A DNA stretch of 64,000 nt from Sarcophilus harrisii. Its lineage: Eukaryota > Chordata > Mammalia > Dasyuromorphia > Dasyuridae. Position numbers and translations under genes: made by a program. Where the stretch lies: assembly GCF_902635505.1 (NCBI RefSeq), contig NC_045426.1, positions 332,000,374-332,064,373 of the forward strand. Direction: 5' to 3'. Position 1 is the stretch's first letter; the number at the start of each line of letters is the position of its first letter. The notes under the pieces were generated by a model. That model was given only the letters and a program-made list of their open reading frames with translations, did not search any database and had not been told where the DNA came from. Shown in pieces: positions 1-10,750 of the stretch.

Positions 1-354
1 ATTAGCCTAGATTTCATATTTTTGTTTTGAGAACCAGAAGTTTAATTTCCACTAATAGTCTGTTTTTACCAATATCTCAATGTAAAATTTCATTAGAGAT
101 TAATTTGACTATATCTTCAGTTTATTCCTTTTTCCAACATCATCCAGATAGTTCACTACTTTTTTCTTCTTCTATGAAAAGTAGTATGCCTGCATAGATC
201 TTTATTCCTTTGTACTGAACTCTAATGGGATTTCAGAAAACGGTTTATATTGGTTCATGGCCAAGAAAGCACAACATTATGTTCTTTGAAAAAGGAGATA
301 ATAATAGAACCCTTGAATGAATAAGAAACCAATGCTATAGGCCTAAGATTGTGT

Positions 355-545
355 GCTGAAGAGAGACATCATGGCATAGTGCACAGAGAACTTGTAAACC
401 CTAACACCAGAAAGACCTAAATTCAAGAACCACCTCTGACACATATTAGCCATGTTATCCTGGAAATCATTTAACCTTTCAGGACTTTAAGTAACTTTCT
501 AAGGCACAGAGAAAGTGATTCTCTGCATTGGTAAAGTATATTTTG
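355..545 (+). repeat. Old MIR-class tRNA-derived SINE remnant
   Basis: The order of landmarks fits the MIR/THER-type core SINE group: CATGGCATAGTG, then AAATTCAAGAACCACCTCTG, then a CATTTAACCTTTCAGG-like segment. This matches the family theme of a tRNA-like head, a CTCTGACAC core and a CACTTAACCTCTCTG tail. It is strongly diverged. The family call rests on remembered consensus, not on an alignment. Confidence 0.45.
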
Positions 546-713
546 TCATCTGAGAGCTCCCTATTCAAAGAAATCACTAGTCTACTTCCTATTACTAAGT
601 TGGCATCAATTGTTACATTAAAAATATGAGAATTTTAATTAATGTGTTTGATAAAAATAATACCAACCCCTGCTATCTATCTGAAAACTGAATTTAGCTA
701 TAAAAGAATATAG

Positions 714-718
<5 letters not shown>

Positions 719-748
<30 letters not shown>
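719..748. repeat. (AT)n microsatellite
   Basis: An uninterrupted AT dinucleotide run of about 30 bp is read directly from the sequence. Confidence 0.95.
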
Positions 749-751
<3 letters not shown>

Positions 752-1039
752 CTCATTCATCTCAAATGCATTTCTTAAGCCTCTACAAAGTATAACATAT
801 CATATTAAGTAAAGGAAAGATTCCAATACAAAGGAAACATGGTTTTTGCCCACAAAAAGGCTCAGGAGTTGGAAGGGAATTCATAAGTAATTTAATCCAA
901 CTAGACAAATAAAAATCTAGATTAGATTATATTCCCAAAGTGATCATCCAGCCTTTATTTAAGGACTTTAATAAGGTTTCCTGCTTCACACTGTGAACTA
1001 TTCTATTTTCATATAGTTTTATTTAGAAGAAAACTGTTT

Positions 1040-1460
1040 TTTATGACAATAAAGATGATTGAAGACAATTCTGTCTTTCTTAAACTTCAAAGTGCTGTTC
1101 TCAGTTCTAACCTTTGAAACCTGTGATTACCTTTCAAATATGTGAAAACAGCTAGCATGCCTTATAAGTCCTTCTCTCCTCCTCACACAAAAACCTTCAT
1201 TTTCTTCAGCGGATTCTGACTTCAAGATCTTTTGCCATTCTAGTCTTTCTCCTCCAGACATTCAATAGCTTATCAGTCTTCTTGTTAAGATATGTTGGCC
1301 AAAACTGAAGACAGTATTCTAGATGTGATCTGGCTTGAGCAATGTGACTATCACCTCCACTAATATAGAAAATAGTCTTCTTAAAGACATCTTAATTCTG
1401 TCATCTAATTATCAAATTTAGCCTGTGTCAATGGGATAGGTGGGCCTACCATCTAAAGCA
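1040..1460 (-). repeat. CR1/L3-like LINE 3' remnant, antisense
   Basis: Phrases such as AAAACTGAAGACAGTATTCT followed by AGATGTGATCTGGCTTGAGC resemble the antisense 3' region of amniote CR1-clade elements, where an 'ACTGAACACAGTACTCCAGATGTGGTCTGACC' theme is typical. Similar text occurs near 25990-26160 and 46830-46950. It is old and fragmentary. The clade assignment is from memory. Confidence 0.5.
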
Positions 1461-1559
1461 CCTTTTGCCAAAGCATTGAGAAGAGATCAAATGGCAAGAC
1501 ACAAATACAGATCACTGGGACACTGCATTAGACAATCTCTTCCTGGGTTCAATGTCAAA

Positions 1560-1800
1560 CAAAATAACTAGGAGGGATCTCAGAAGTCATCTACTACAAT
1601 CTCTGTTTAAATTATGAATCTTCTTTCCAAAAGCCCCAATAATTATACATCAAACTTCTTATTAAACACCTCTAGTCATAAGAAAAGCATTGTCTTTCTT
1701 TCTAATTGTGAGAAAGTATCATTTTGTTGAGCTGAAATCTACCAATATTTGTTATTTCTCTTTCCATTTTATATGCAAATTCTTCCATTCTCACATAAAA
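1560..1800 (-). repeat. Second CR1/L3-like remnant
   Basis: The run AGGGATCTCAGAAGTCATCT, then GTGAGAAAGTATCATTTTG and GAGCTGAAATCTACC, follows the layout of the upstream half of the same CR1/L3-like family. It may be the other part of the remnant at 1040-1460, broken by intervening sequence. It is weakly supported. Confidence 0.35.
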
Positions 1801-3879
1801 AGTAATTTAGAACCTGATTTTTTATGATATCTGAACCATCTGGAATAAAATCACAAAATGTCAGATTTCAGATATCCTAACCTACCAGAAGGTAAGGGGA
1901 AAACAGATCATTAGACTATATGCAAATGAGTTTAATTTCACATGATTAATATTGATTCTAAAAGGAAGAATGAATGTAACCATTATGAAGACCTGCACTG
2001 CCATAGAAAAGACTTTATTTAGAAATTAGGAGCTGAAAGAACATTGGAGAAATCTAGCAATATTGAAAAGGTAATGATTATCACACCAATAAAAAGATAT
2101 CAAGGATTAGTTTCTTCTGTTAAAATAGAAGGATCACTGAAGATTCAATTCTCCACTAGAAGTTAGGATCCTGATATGTACATATGAAAGGTAGCTTGAA
2201 TCAATAAACAGAAACCACAAATATAGAATACATTTCTCAGAGGGAGATAACACTATTTAGCTCAATAACCCTCTCAGAGTCTGGGAAAAAAGAGATCCTT
2301 GCCTTGGTGGTGTTCTTTGGGCCAGCCTGTCCATCCCATTCTGACAGCCATGACTTTTGGCTATCTTTCTATCCTCAGAGGTGGATCAGATTATATTTAT
2401 CTTGCTATCTACTAGGCACATCAATACATTAAGACAACCTGTATGAATTGACAAGTCTTATATAGATATAATCTAGCTAGCACAATACTCTTAAAGTCAG
2501 AGGGGAAATAAGGAATAGAATAATATCTAATATAGTGTTTAAGCTGATTTTGAAGGGTAGAAAGAATCCCAGTGAGCAAACTGAGGAGAACATACATTTT
2601 AGATATGGGGTAATGGTAATTCAGATACAAGGAAATGGGAGATGGAGTGTTAGTTGTGAGGAACAGACACATGGATTTAACTAACAGACATATAGAACTA
2701 TAGAAGTTGAAGCAGTAAAAGAACATAACAAAAAAGCGAATAAAAGAGTCATATTAATGAAGGACAAGTTTCTAATAGGATGGAAGATAGGTAAACATTT
2801 TTGCTGAGGTAAAAGAACCTGTTGAAAGGGTGAGTTGGAAATGAATTATAATATTTGATAGAATAAGAATTGGAGAGAGGGATGGTTTTAAAAAGGAGTG
2901 CCATCAAAAACATAGGTGGAAAGGTTAGATTTAGAAGTCTAATAAAGTGAGTTTAATCAGATCATTAGGATATTTTTCTTAAACCTTCTAAAAGTTGTTA
3001 AGTCCTACATAGTTCCTCCCTACAACTTTAAATTACTTCAGGGATTAAAGTCCCTAAGAACACTGGAGAAGAGGCTGAAGAAGGGACAAATTGGCATACA
3101 GATCCAGTAATTGAGTCATTGAAACTTTCCGAGGATGCAGGTTAGAGAAGGCATGGAAGGAAGAACTAGAAGCATAGGATTCCTCTCCATACAAGTTAAT
3201 ATGATCACTAAAGAGTAAAAGTTGGAAAACTCTCTTGACTCTGGCAAGACTTTTGCATTACTGAATTGTAGAAGCATTGCCCATTTGTCTTAGAGTATGC
3301 TACAGGAAAAATGATAGAAAAGTTGGTTTGGAAAAAATACCATTTATAAAAACAATTGCAGCTAATTTTGTATATAATCACATAAAATCTAGGAAATGTT
3401 AGATACAATTAATATATATCTATGTGTTTAGTGATGATGAAAGAACTGTCATTTTTTGAAATATTTAAAATAGATTCTTAAAACTGGAAAAAGAACAACT
3501 AAATGCCTTGATATGAATGAAGGAGAAAAAGAAGACTTTTCTAAGAAAAAGGTAAATGAGGATCATGGGTGCTGTCCTAGGAAGGGTATTTTTTTAAGAG
3601 ATGAAAGCATTAGTATGAAATAGGAATGAAAATTGAATTAAGATAGAAATATTGATAGGAATGGGAATGGAAAGTAGCTTGGATCTTATGGGAAAATCTA
3701 ATATGAAAGTCATCTAAATTCCAAGCAAAAAAACTGCATAGTAAACTGAGTGGGAGGGGAAAAGATTTTTTTTTCTGAATCACAAATAATCTAATAATTT
3801 GAAATCTCTCATTTTTCTCACTCTTGGATGATTGTAACATCAAAACACTTTTTATTCATTTCCAACATTGATACTGACT

Positions 3880-4010
3880 AAGCCTTAGACTCTCTCTGGG
3901 GCTGCTTCTCATTAATCAAGGTTGCTTGAACAAAATTATGTCTAAGGTTCCTTCTCTTGAAATTTTAAATTCTGGGTTCTAAGGTTCCTTCCAGTTCTGG
4001 GATTCTATAT
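3880..4010 (+). repeat. SINE tail (MIR/MON-type) shared by the units
   Basis: TCTAAGGTTCCTTCCAGTTC followed by TGGGATTCTAT resembles the 3' end common to several mammalian core SINEs. Equivalent text lies at about 18480-18610, 40585-40730 and 57330-57470, so the insertion predates the unit duplications. Confidence 0.45.
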
Positions 4011-4959
4011 ACTAATCACATTTCAACTCTACCATTCTATAATCTGTGTTAATGTACCATCCATATGTGACATTTTGTGGGGGGAAAGGGGATTTGTAAG
4101 AGTGGGATCCCTTCCAAGCCTAATAGTTAATTTCCTTCCCAGTTTTTCATTTTATATTCTATATTCTTATGTTCCTCCAATCTTTTCTATGTTTTGTACT
4201 ATAAGGTATTGAATTCTATGTATTGCATTAAGTATAGTATATTATCTGATTTCTATTAGTTCTAACATTTTATCATTCTATGGTTCACTATTACTTAATA
4301 GAAGAATTTGGTATCTAAATCAGAGGCCATAATAGTATCTCAGAAGAAAAACAATCGTTTCTGTCCCTTAGTTCTTTGCTTCTCAAATATGTTTAAGGAA
4401 ATGGTGTATACTCAGGGGAAAAAAACAAAAATATATAGAAACAAGGTAATATTTGGTGAGGAAAGTGTAATAATCATAATAAGAGATAGCATTTATATCA
4501 TGTTTAAAGATTTGCAGTAAACAATTATAGATTATCTCATGTGATCCTCACAGTAATCCTCTGAAGAATGTGCTATATCATTGTCTCATTTAACAGAAGA
4601 GTATAAGGTTGTAGAAATGAAAATGGAGGGGAAAAAGTTTTCATGGTTCACTCTATCCTTTATTCATTTTCTTTTCTGATGATGTCATTTACTCCTATTA
4701 ATGTAACTAACTCCTTTATGTAAATGATTCCTAAATCTCTAAATCCAACTCCCATCTATTCTAAAATCTCCTGTCTCCTAAATTCACTTACCCAATTTAT
4801 ATCATTATACCAGAACCCTAAATTCAATATTCCAAAATTGAACTCATTCTCCCTCCAAAAATATCCTGCCCATTTTTCAGTTTCTTTATATTTATTGAAG
4901 TACTTATCAACATACTCAATCTTATCAATAATTTATAATTCTTCTCTATCCATCACATA

Positions 4960-6110
4960 CATTTGTTGCTGAGTACTGCCCATTTGAGCTCTGTATTATT
5001 TCTTACATCTATCCAATCTTTTCAACAATAACACTACAACCCTGATTTTGATTCTTACAACTTCTGCCCTGGACTATTACAATAGCCTCTTAATTTGTCC
5101 TTGTTTTACATCTCTTCTGCATGTTCTCAGAGGAAGAGGTTTCTTATCTCAGTCCCAAGACTAACTCTTCCAGCTATGTTCTTGATTACATTCCATTTCC
5201 TCTGGGATTTCATGACTTTAATCACTCTCTGACTCTACTCTCTCCCTTCTTAAATCTAACTTCAAATGGCACACATGCGCGCACACACACACATACACAC
5301 TCACACTCAAAACAACATCTTCCTACTATGTTGCTTTGATTCTCTAAGTACTCAACTTATACACTTTGATAAGTGGCCCTACCAAATAAAGTTTCTGATA
5401 TGCAAGGTCCTACACAATCTGGTTCCAACTTACATAATCAGCCTTATCTCACTTATATCTTTTCCATAGCTCCGTTTCTGCTAATGTGGAATGCTTACTA
5501 TCCTATGTTTTTACCCAAACGTGTTTTTATTCACTTTCCCACACATATGGAATGGATTGCTTCTATTTGTTTCTGGCAATCAAAATGCCTCCCTTCCTTC
5601 AAGGAGCAATTCAGGTATAATCTTATTCAAAAATTCATCTTTAATTTTCCCTTGTCCAATCTCCAAACTAAAAATTATCATTTCCTCCTCAAATTTCTCC
5701 CAGTTCTTTGTCACAGCCACTATTTTGTAGTGATTGGTATAATGTACCTTATCTCAAAGATTCTTAATCAGAGATCCGTGGATATTTTTTCAATATTTTA
5801 ATAACTATTTCAGTATAATTGGTTTCCTTTAAAATTCAATGTATTTTATTTTATATAGTTAAAAACATTATTCTGAAAAGGCCCATAGACTTCATCAGAA
5901 TGTCTTAAGGGATTCATGACACAAGAAAGAGATTAAGGACTCCTGTATCATGTTATGGTTATTTGCATATACATTTTTATCTCTACCTCAACCACAAAAA
6001 AATTAGATTGTAAATTATTCCAAGTTAAAATATGTCTTCTGTCATTTTTTATTCCTGTAATCAAGTTAAGATCTTATTAATAATGGGCTTTCAGAAAGAG
6101 TTTGAGTTGA
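4960..6110 (+). repeat. LINE L2 3' remnant in unit 1
   Basis: The + strand follows the known L2 3' region in order. First comes GGACTATTACAATAGCCTC near 5070, then CAAGGTCCTACACAATCTGG near 5403, then TTCCTTCAAGGAGCAATTCAGG near 5597, then TTAGATTGTAAATTATTCC near 6003 and an AATAATGGGCTTTCAG end. An unclassified interspersed repeat (about 5750-5940) interrupts it. Equivalent L2 remnants lie in the other three units. Long open frames here are untranslated repeat sequence. Confidence 0.6.
5281..5310. repeat. CA-rich microsatellite inside the L2 remnant
   Basis: A short CA/CT run is read directly. The homologous position in units 2-4 is an AT run (20771-20818, 43002-43019, 59751-59767), so the motif at this site differs between unit 1 and the rest. 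Confidence 0.85.
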
Positions 6111-6889
6111 GTTTAATTAAATACAAAGACACAGATCATAGTTACACAAAATGAAGCAATGTCTTAAGACACCAAGAGAAACATGAAGTCACAGAATCAG
6201 AGAGTATGGAAAAATTTTTATGTTAAGCCAACATACAATTAATTTGAGTATATGTTAACAATGTCAATAACAAATTACAGAGGCATTTAGAATAATTTAT
6301 ATTCTATTTTTTCAACTTACTACAATAAAATATTGATTTTATATTTGATTCCATTCTCTTCTTGATCTATTCTATAACTGCCTAAGCTATGTTTCTTTGA
6401 CCTTTGGTTCAATTTAGAAATTTACTTGTTTAAAAGTTCAATCTTCTTCTCTAAGTTAAGTTTAAAAGTTTGGTTTTCCTCTTAAAATACTTTAATTAAA
6501 AGAAGCCTGCTATCTTAAGTTTAAGTATTCTGTTTCCCTATAAATCATGATTAATTGAAGGAAAATTATATCTACACCACTGACTCTCTTTGAATCATGA
6601 GTGCAAATATGTTATCTCTTAGATTCTGAAGAGTAGCTTTTCTGTGAATCATTCCATGTCAAGATAGATTGTTATTTCTATTCTTCTAATAAGCAGATGA
6701 ACTTTATCAATCAAACTTTTCAAATAGAAGGATGGAAAGAATAGTGGTTATTAGGCCCAAATATCTAACTAATCATATTGCTCTGTTGTCTGCAATGTTT
6801 CTGATTATATAACCAATATTACTTATTGTTTTTTCATCTGTGATTCACTGTTCTTTCTTTTATGCATCTCAAAAAAAATCTATGAAAAC

Positions 6890-6953
6890 CCTAGCTCACC
6901 TTACCTCATGTTCTTTTAGATTACTGAGGAGCTGAGAGACCTCATTTATTGGT
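6890..6953 (+). promoter_or_regulatory. Conserved block upstream of OR1 with candidate 5' splice donor
   Basis: The block TTACTGAGGAGCTGAGAGAC followed by CTCATTTATTG|GTAATTGC is kept at matching positions upstream of OR2, OR3 and OR4. The GGTAATTG at 6951-6958 could be the donor of a non-coding first exon, pairing with the acceptor at 7217-7218 to give a 265-270 nt intron. OR genes typically have untranslated 5' exons. An alternative is a homeodomain-type TAATTG promoter site. This is inference from conservation only. Confidence 0.35.
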
Positions 6954-7204
6954 AATTGCTAGCCTTATAAATAAATTGATTGTGCTTGCAAACTTTGTGA
7001 CTCACTATATCTTAATTTCAGTCATGACATTGCATACTCATTTTCCTTATTTTCTTTTGTAAGTTTGCTTATATGTATATGCAACTTGTCGATGAAAATA
7101 GTACTAAAAGCCAAATATTATAATGAATAAAAAGGAAAAAGTTAAATATATATGCATATATATACAAATATAAATCAGTTACTTATCATTGCAATTTGTC
7201 TTTC

Positions 7205-7218
7205 CCTAAATTTTTTAG
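7205..7218 (+). promoter_or_regulatory. Predicted 3' splice acceptor of OR1
   Basis: A T-rich tract ends in TTTTTTAG with the AG at 7217-7218, exactly 19 nt before the ATG. OR3 (AG at 44866-44867) and OR4 (AG at 61665-61666) have the same AG at the same 19-nt distance. This fits the usual OR layout, in which the whole coding region lies in one exon preceded by a spliced 5' UTR. Confidence 0.55.
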
Positions 7219-7237
7219 GTAATCTAGATGTAGTAAC

Positions 7238-8179
7238 ATGGAAAAGGGAAATGATACAGTTGTGACGGAGTTTTTTCTGGTGGGGCTTTCTAATTACCCA
7301 GCCCTCCAAATGCTTCTTTATGTGCTCTGCCTGTTGATGTACTTGGTGATTCTACTGGGAAACAGTGTCCTCATTATCATCAGCATCCTGGATCCCCACC
7401 TCCACAACCCTATGTATTTTTTTCTTGGGAACCTTTCCTTTCTGGACATCTGCTACACATCTTCCTCTATCCCTAAAATGCTGATAAATTTTATGTCTGA
7501 GAAAAAATCCATCTCCTTCATTGGATGTGCCCTTCAGATGGTTATTTCTCTTGGGTTGGGTTGCACAGAATGCATTCTCCTTTCAGTAATGGCCTTTGAC
7601 AGGTATATAGCCATCTGCAATCCTCTTAGGTACACCATCATCATGAACAAGGGCCTCTGTGTGCAGATGGCTACTTGGACATGGACTATAGGGCTTCTGA
7701 ATTCTTTCGTACATACTATGCTTGCTATGATGATGCCTTTCTGTGGAAACTTAATTGATCACCTTACGTGTGAAATTCTTGCTCTTCTCAAGCTGATCTG
7801 TGGAGACATATCCCTCAATGTATTTATCCTTATGGTGGGAAGTATATTTTTCTTAATTATGCCTCTGATACTCATTTTCTTCTCTTATATCTTCATCCTC
7901 TCCACCATCCTAAGGATCAACTCTAGAGAAGGGAGGAGGAAAGCCTTTTCCACTTGTTCAGCTCACCTGACAGTGGTGATCTTGTTCTATGGCTCTGCTC
8001 TTTTTATGTACATGAAGCCCCAGTCCAAGGACACTAAGCTTTTTGATGAACTCTTTGGATTGTCTTACGTAGTGATCACCCCAATGCTGAACCCCATCAT
8101 CTACAGTCTGAGAAACAAAGAGGTAAAAGAGGGTGTGAAGAAAGTGCTCATCAGAAACCTATACTTAAGGAGAATGTGA
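7238..8179 (+). CDS. Olfactory receptor OR1 (class II, OR13-like), intact
   Basis: This is an intact 313-residue seven-transmembrane odorant receptor. It would sit in the ciliary membrane of olfactory neurons and signal through Golf and adenylate cyclase III. Visible hallmarks are an N-glycosylation site N5-D-T, GN at 41-42 in TM1, [13 protein letters not shown] from residue 58, the disulfide cysteine C97, [10 protein letters not shown] at 118-127, extracellular-loop-2 cysteines C169/C179/C189 region, SY at 216-217, [11 protein letters not shown] at 235-245 and [12 protein letters not shown] at 282-293. Length and single-exon form are standard for the family. The start is the first ATG, 19 nt after a conserved acceptor, and is shared with its paralogs. 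Similarity to human OR13 members ([22 protein letters not shown] and MYMKPKSK motifs) supports family 13, but this is from memory. It is the most divergent of the four, mainly in TM4-TM5. Confidence 0.95.
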   Translation: MEKGNDTVVTEFFLVGLSNYPALQMLLYVLCLLMYLVILLGNSVLIIISILDPHLHNPMYFFLGNLSFLDICYTSSSIPKMLINFMSEKKSISFIGCALQMVISLGLGCTECILLSVMAFDRYIAICNPLRYTIIMNKGLCVQMATWTWTIGLLNSFVHTMLAMMMPFCGNLIDHLTCEILALLKLICGDISLNVFILMVGSIFFLIMPLILIFFSYIFILSTILRINSREGRRKAFSTCSAHLTVVILFYGSALFMYMKPQSKDTKLFDELFGLSYVVITPMLNPIIYSLRNKEVKEGVKKVLIRNLYLRRM

Positions 8180-8640
8180 AATATGAGACTAGCAATTGAA
8201 CTCTTTTATGTGTGCCAACCTTGTCCTGTGTATGTAAAACCAACACTACTATCCTTGCTATTAGTAGGGCAAGAATAACGGAAAAACCTCACATGGGATC
8301 CCATGCTTTTTTCATACAGAATAAACATTTCTGGAGTGTAGTTCTACTGCTAGGGGCTGTTAATTCCCCACCTCCATCTCTGCTTGATTTTCTAGGCTCG
8401 ATGAAAATTCTATTCAATTGTCACACATATGCCCATACACATTTTACTAACAAATTTGTAGTTAGTTAAGAAATTACCTTTGTAATCCCTGTTCATTGCT
8501 TCCAAATGCTTAAAATCTGATTTCATAGAGTTATTAGAAATAGTTGTTGAAATGTTTAAATTTCAATGCAAAACTGGATTGCATTTATATATTCATTTAG
8601 TCAGTACATTTACTGAGCATGTCCAATATGCTAGATCTTA
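8180..8640 (+). other. 3' flank of OR1, conserved among units, with candidate poly(A) signal
   Basis: The 3' flank aligns with those of OR2-OR4 through about 8640, including the CATACAGAATAAACATTTCTG segment. An AATAAA hexamer at 8320-8325 is a plausible polyadenylation signal. Units 2-4 have AATAAG at this position but carry AATAAA further on (23984-23989, 46112-46117, 62910-62915), where unit 1 lacks it. The poly(A) call is inference. Confidence 0.45.
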
Positions 8641-9659
8641 AGAAAATAAAATAATAAAGATATAATTTCTTTCTATTCCCCAGTAGTTTATAATAAAGTT
8701 TGATTATGCTATAAAATATGACTTAGCACACATATCAGAGACCAACTAGTCCATTTCACACTATATCAAATATCCATACATTTATGGATTGTTTGAACCT
8801 AGTCCTGTATGACTAGAAAATTGAACTACCTCTCACTGCTGCTTTGAGATCCTTAGTCAAGGTCCTAACTCTCTGCTTACTCATCACCAAAAATTGGAAA
8901 CCTTATATGGAATAGATTATTAAAGGGGAAGTTAGTGCACATTAAAAAAAGAAATGATAACCAAAACGATTATGATTGGTTAGGTGCATTATCTTTATTG
9001 AAAGAGATTCTAACATTGTGATATTGTGCTACAATATGAGTGACATTGTATTAGGCAGAGATTTCAAGGAAGAGTCGTGTAGAAAAGGATGTGTATAAAG
9101 TGAGCTCTTTGAGGTAAGGTTAATGTTTTTCCCACGACTTTCTTTGCATTTTCAAAGCTTAGCATAATGCCTTACATACAATGTGGTGGATTAAAAATGA
9201 GAAAAACAAAGGTTTGATCTTTAGAATATATCACTCCCTTGAAATATTTGAAGACAATTAGTTTTCCTTTATATCTTCTTTAACCAAAGTTAAACATTCC
9301 CACCAAAAACATCAGCAGAAAAGTGAATTATACAACAAATTCATTTGACCAATGTGATGTGAAATTTAATAATAAAAGTTCATTTAATGATAGAACCTAA
9401 AAGGGACTTCAGAAGTAGCTATTCCAAAAAACTTACAAGAAAGCCCATTATACTTAGGGACATGACTAATTGTTAGAAACATTTTCTTGACATCAGATCT
9501 AAATTCAGATTTTTTTTTTGCAGAATCAGCCCACTATTCTAATTCTGATTTCCGAACTCAAAGAAAACAAATCTATTATCTCATTCATATCAAGACCTTT
9601 CAACCTTCTTGAAGTTAGTGTATTTCCACTCAAGTCTAATCTTTTAAAAAGATTCCTGA

Positions 9660-10750
9660 CAACCTTGTGATTCTTTTCCTCCCCCCAAAAAAAGTCTCTA
9701 TGTGGAGAGGGGTAGCTTAAGTCAGTCAGTTTGGTTATCCTGGACTTGCTGTAAAATAGGATAGTCCCTCTCTACACCTAGGGACTGCCACTAGGCTGTC
9801 TTTTGTACAATTGCAAAAAAATTTGGAATCCAGGAAAAGTGGAACATGGAATTTCTTTGCAATATTGTGTGGCCTCAATAAAAACTAAAGCAAAGCTTCT
9901 TAAATTGTAGGTCATGACCCGTAACAGGACCATATGACTGAATGTGAGTCATGTAATTGTAATTTATTATCAATAAATGTTTGATTTGCATACCTATATA
10001 GATAGGGTCATGTAAAAATTTCTCCAGCAAAAAGGTATCACAAATGGAAAATGTGGAAGGAGGGCTAGTGGAGAGGAACAAGAAAAATGGCTTGTTTTGG
10101 GGTCCCTTACTATAGGACCATTCTGCAACTTAATCTCTTTTGCCACTATGAAGAAAAAGTCCTGTATCCAAGGCTTTATGGCTCCTTTGCAAAACTCCAC
10201 TCTGTGGCAATAAGACAAGATGCATTTGGCAAAATTAAAATAGGGAAAAGGGGAAAGTAAAGAAGTAGATCTTTTAGATGACTTTCTTTGCTCCTGGATC
10301 ACAAAGGCTCTGTCCCCTACCCCTATGAGTAGTCCTTATCAGGAAAACTGCTGCCTCCTACATGACCCCCCTCTTAACTATTATCCACAAATCTTACCAT
10401 TATGTCTCCAGGAATTCTGATCTTTAATCCCTTGAACACAAGAGTGAGACCTTTTTTCCTCCCCCTCCAACCCTCTTACCCCCAATCAATGGCTGCTCCC
10501 TCAAAAATTTTTCCCATTGAGAGAAGTGACAAATGGTCAAGGAGGAACTACTAGGGTTCATATCCCTTTCTTGATGTCCAGTCTTTTTCAGGTGACAGAA
10601 AAATTTGGTTACTATTCTGAAGACACTACCAAATTCACTGAGAGCTTTAAAGTCATAGCTCTCCAATCTGACCTATCATAGGGAGAGCATTAATATTATT
10701 ATTTTCTCTTGTTACATGATAGAAGAAAAGAGAAGAATTTCGGACTTAGC
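9660..10750. other. Spacer between OR unit 1 and the L1 cluster, no gene
   Basis: I see no coding region. An old interspersed repeat lies at about 9893-10060; GGTCATGACCC near 9909 and GGGTCATGTAAAAATTTCTC near 10006 suggest a decayed SINE or DNA-transposon remnant of a family I cannot name. The two antisense frames of about 100 and 80 codons are not recognisable. Confidence 0.5.

Larger units (their letters stand above)
1..2740. other. Intergenic flank left of OR unit 1, only old repeats
   Basis: I see no gene here. Every open frame is short and unlike any protein I know. Recognisable content is limited to a decayed MIR-class SINE, an AT microsatellite and two stretches resembling the 3' region of CR1/L3-like LINEs, listed separately. 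Homology to the other OR units begins only near 2740, so this marks the left edge of the visible tandem array. Confidence 0.6.
2740..9660 (+). other. OR tandem unit 1 (most diverged copy)
   Basis: This stretch aligns by eye with about 17360-25000, 39490-48012 and 56205-64000. Shared landmarks in the same order are the AAGGACAAGTTTTCTAT-type start, the CCTACAACTTTAAATTAC block near 3020, the TTCCAGTTCTGGGATTCTAT block near 3990, an L2 3' remnant, the OR coding exon and the 3' flank. Unit 1 lacks about 1.3 kb that units 2-4 carry between the block near 4640 and the L2 remnant; it has about 0.3 kb there instead. It is clearly the oldest branch in the window. Confidence 0.75.

Noticed and set aside
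5121-5801. Overlapping + frames up to 142 codons
   Set aside because: They are translations of the L2 3' untranslated remnant and are not kept open in the homologous units.
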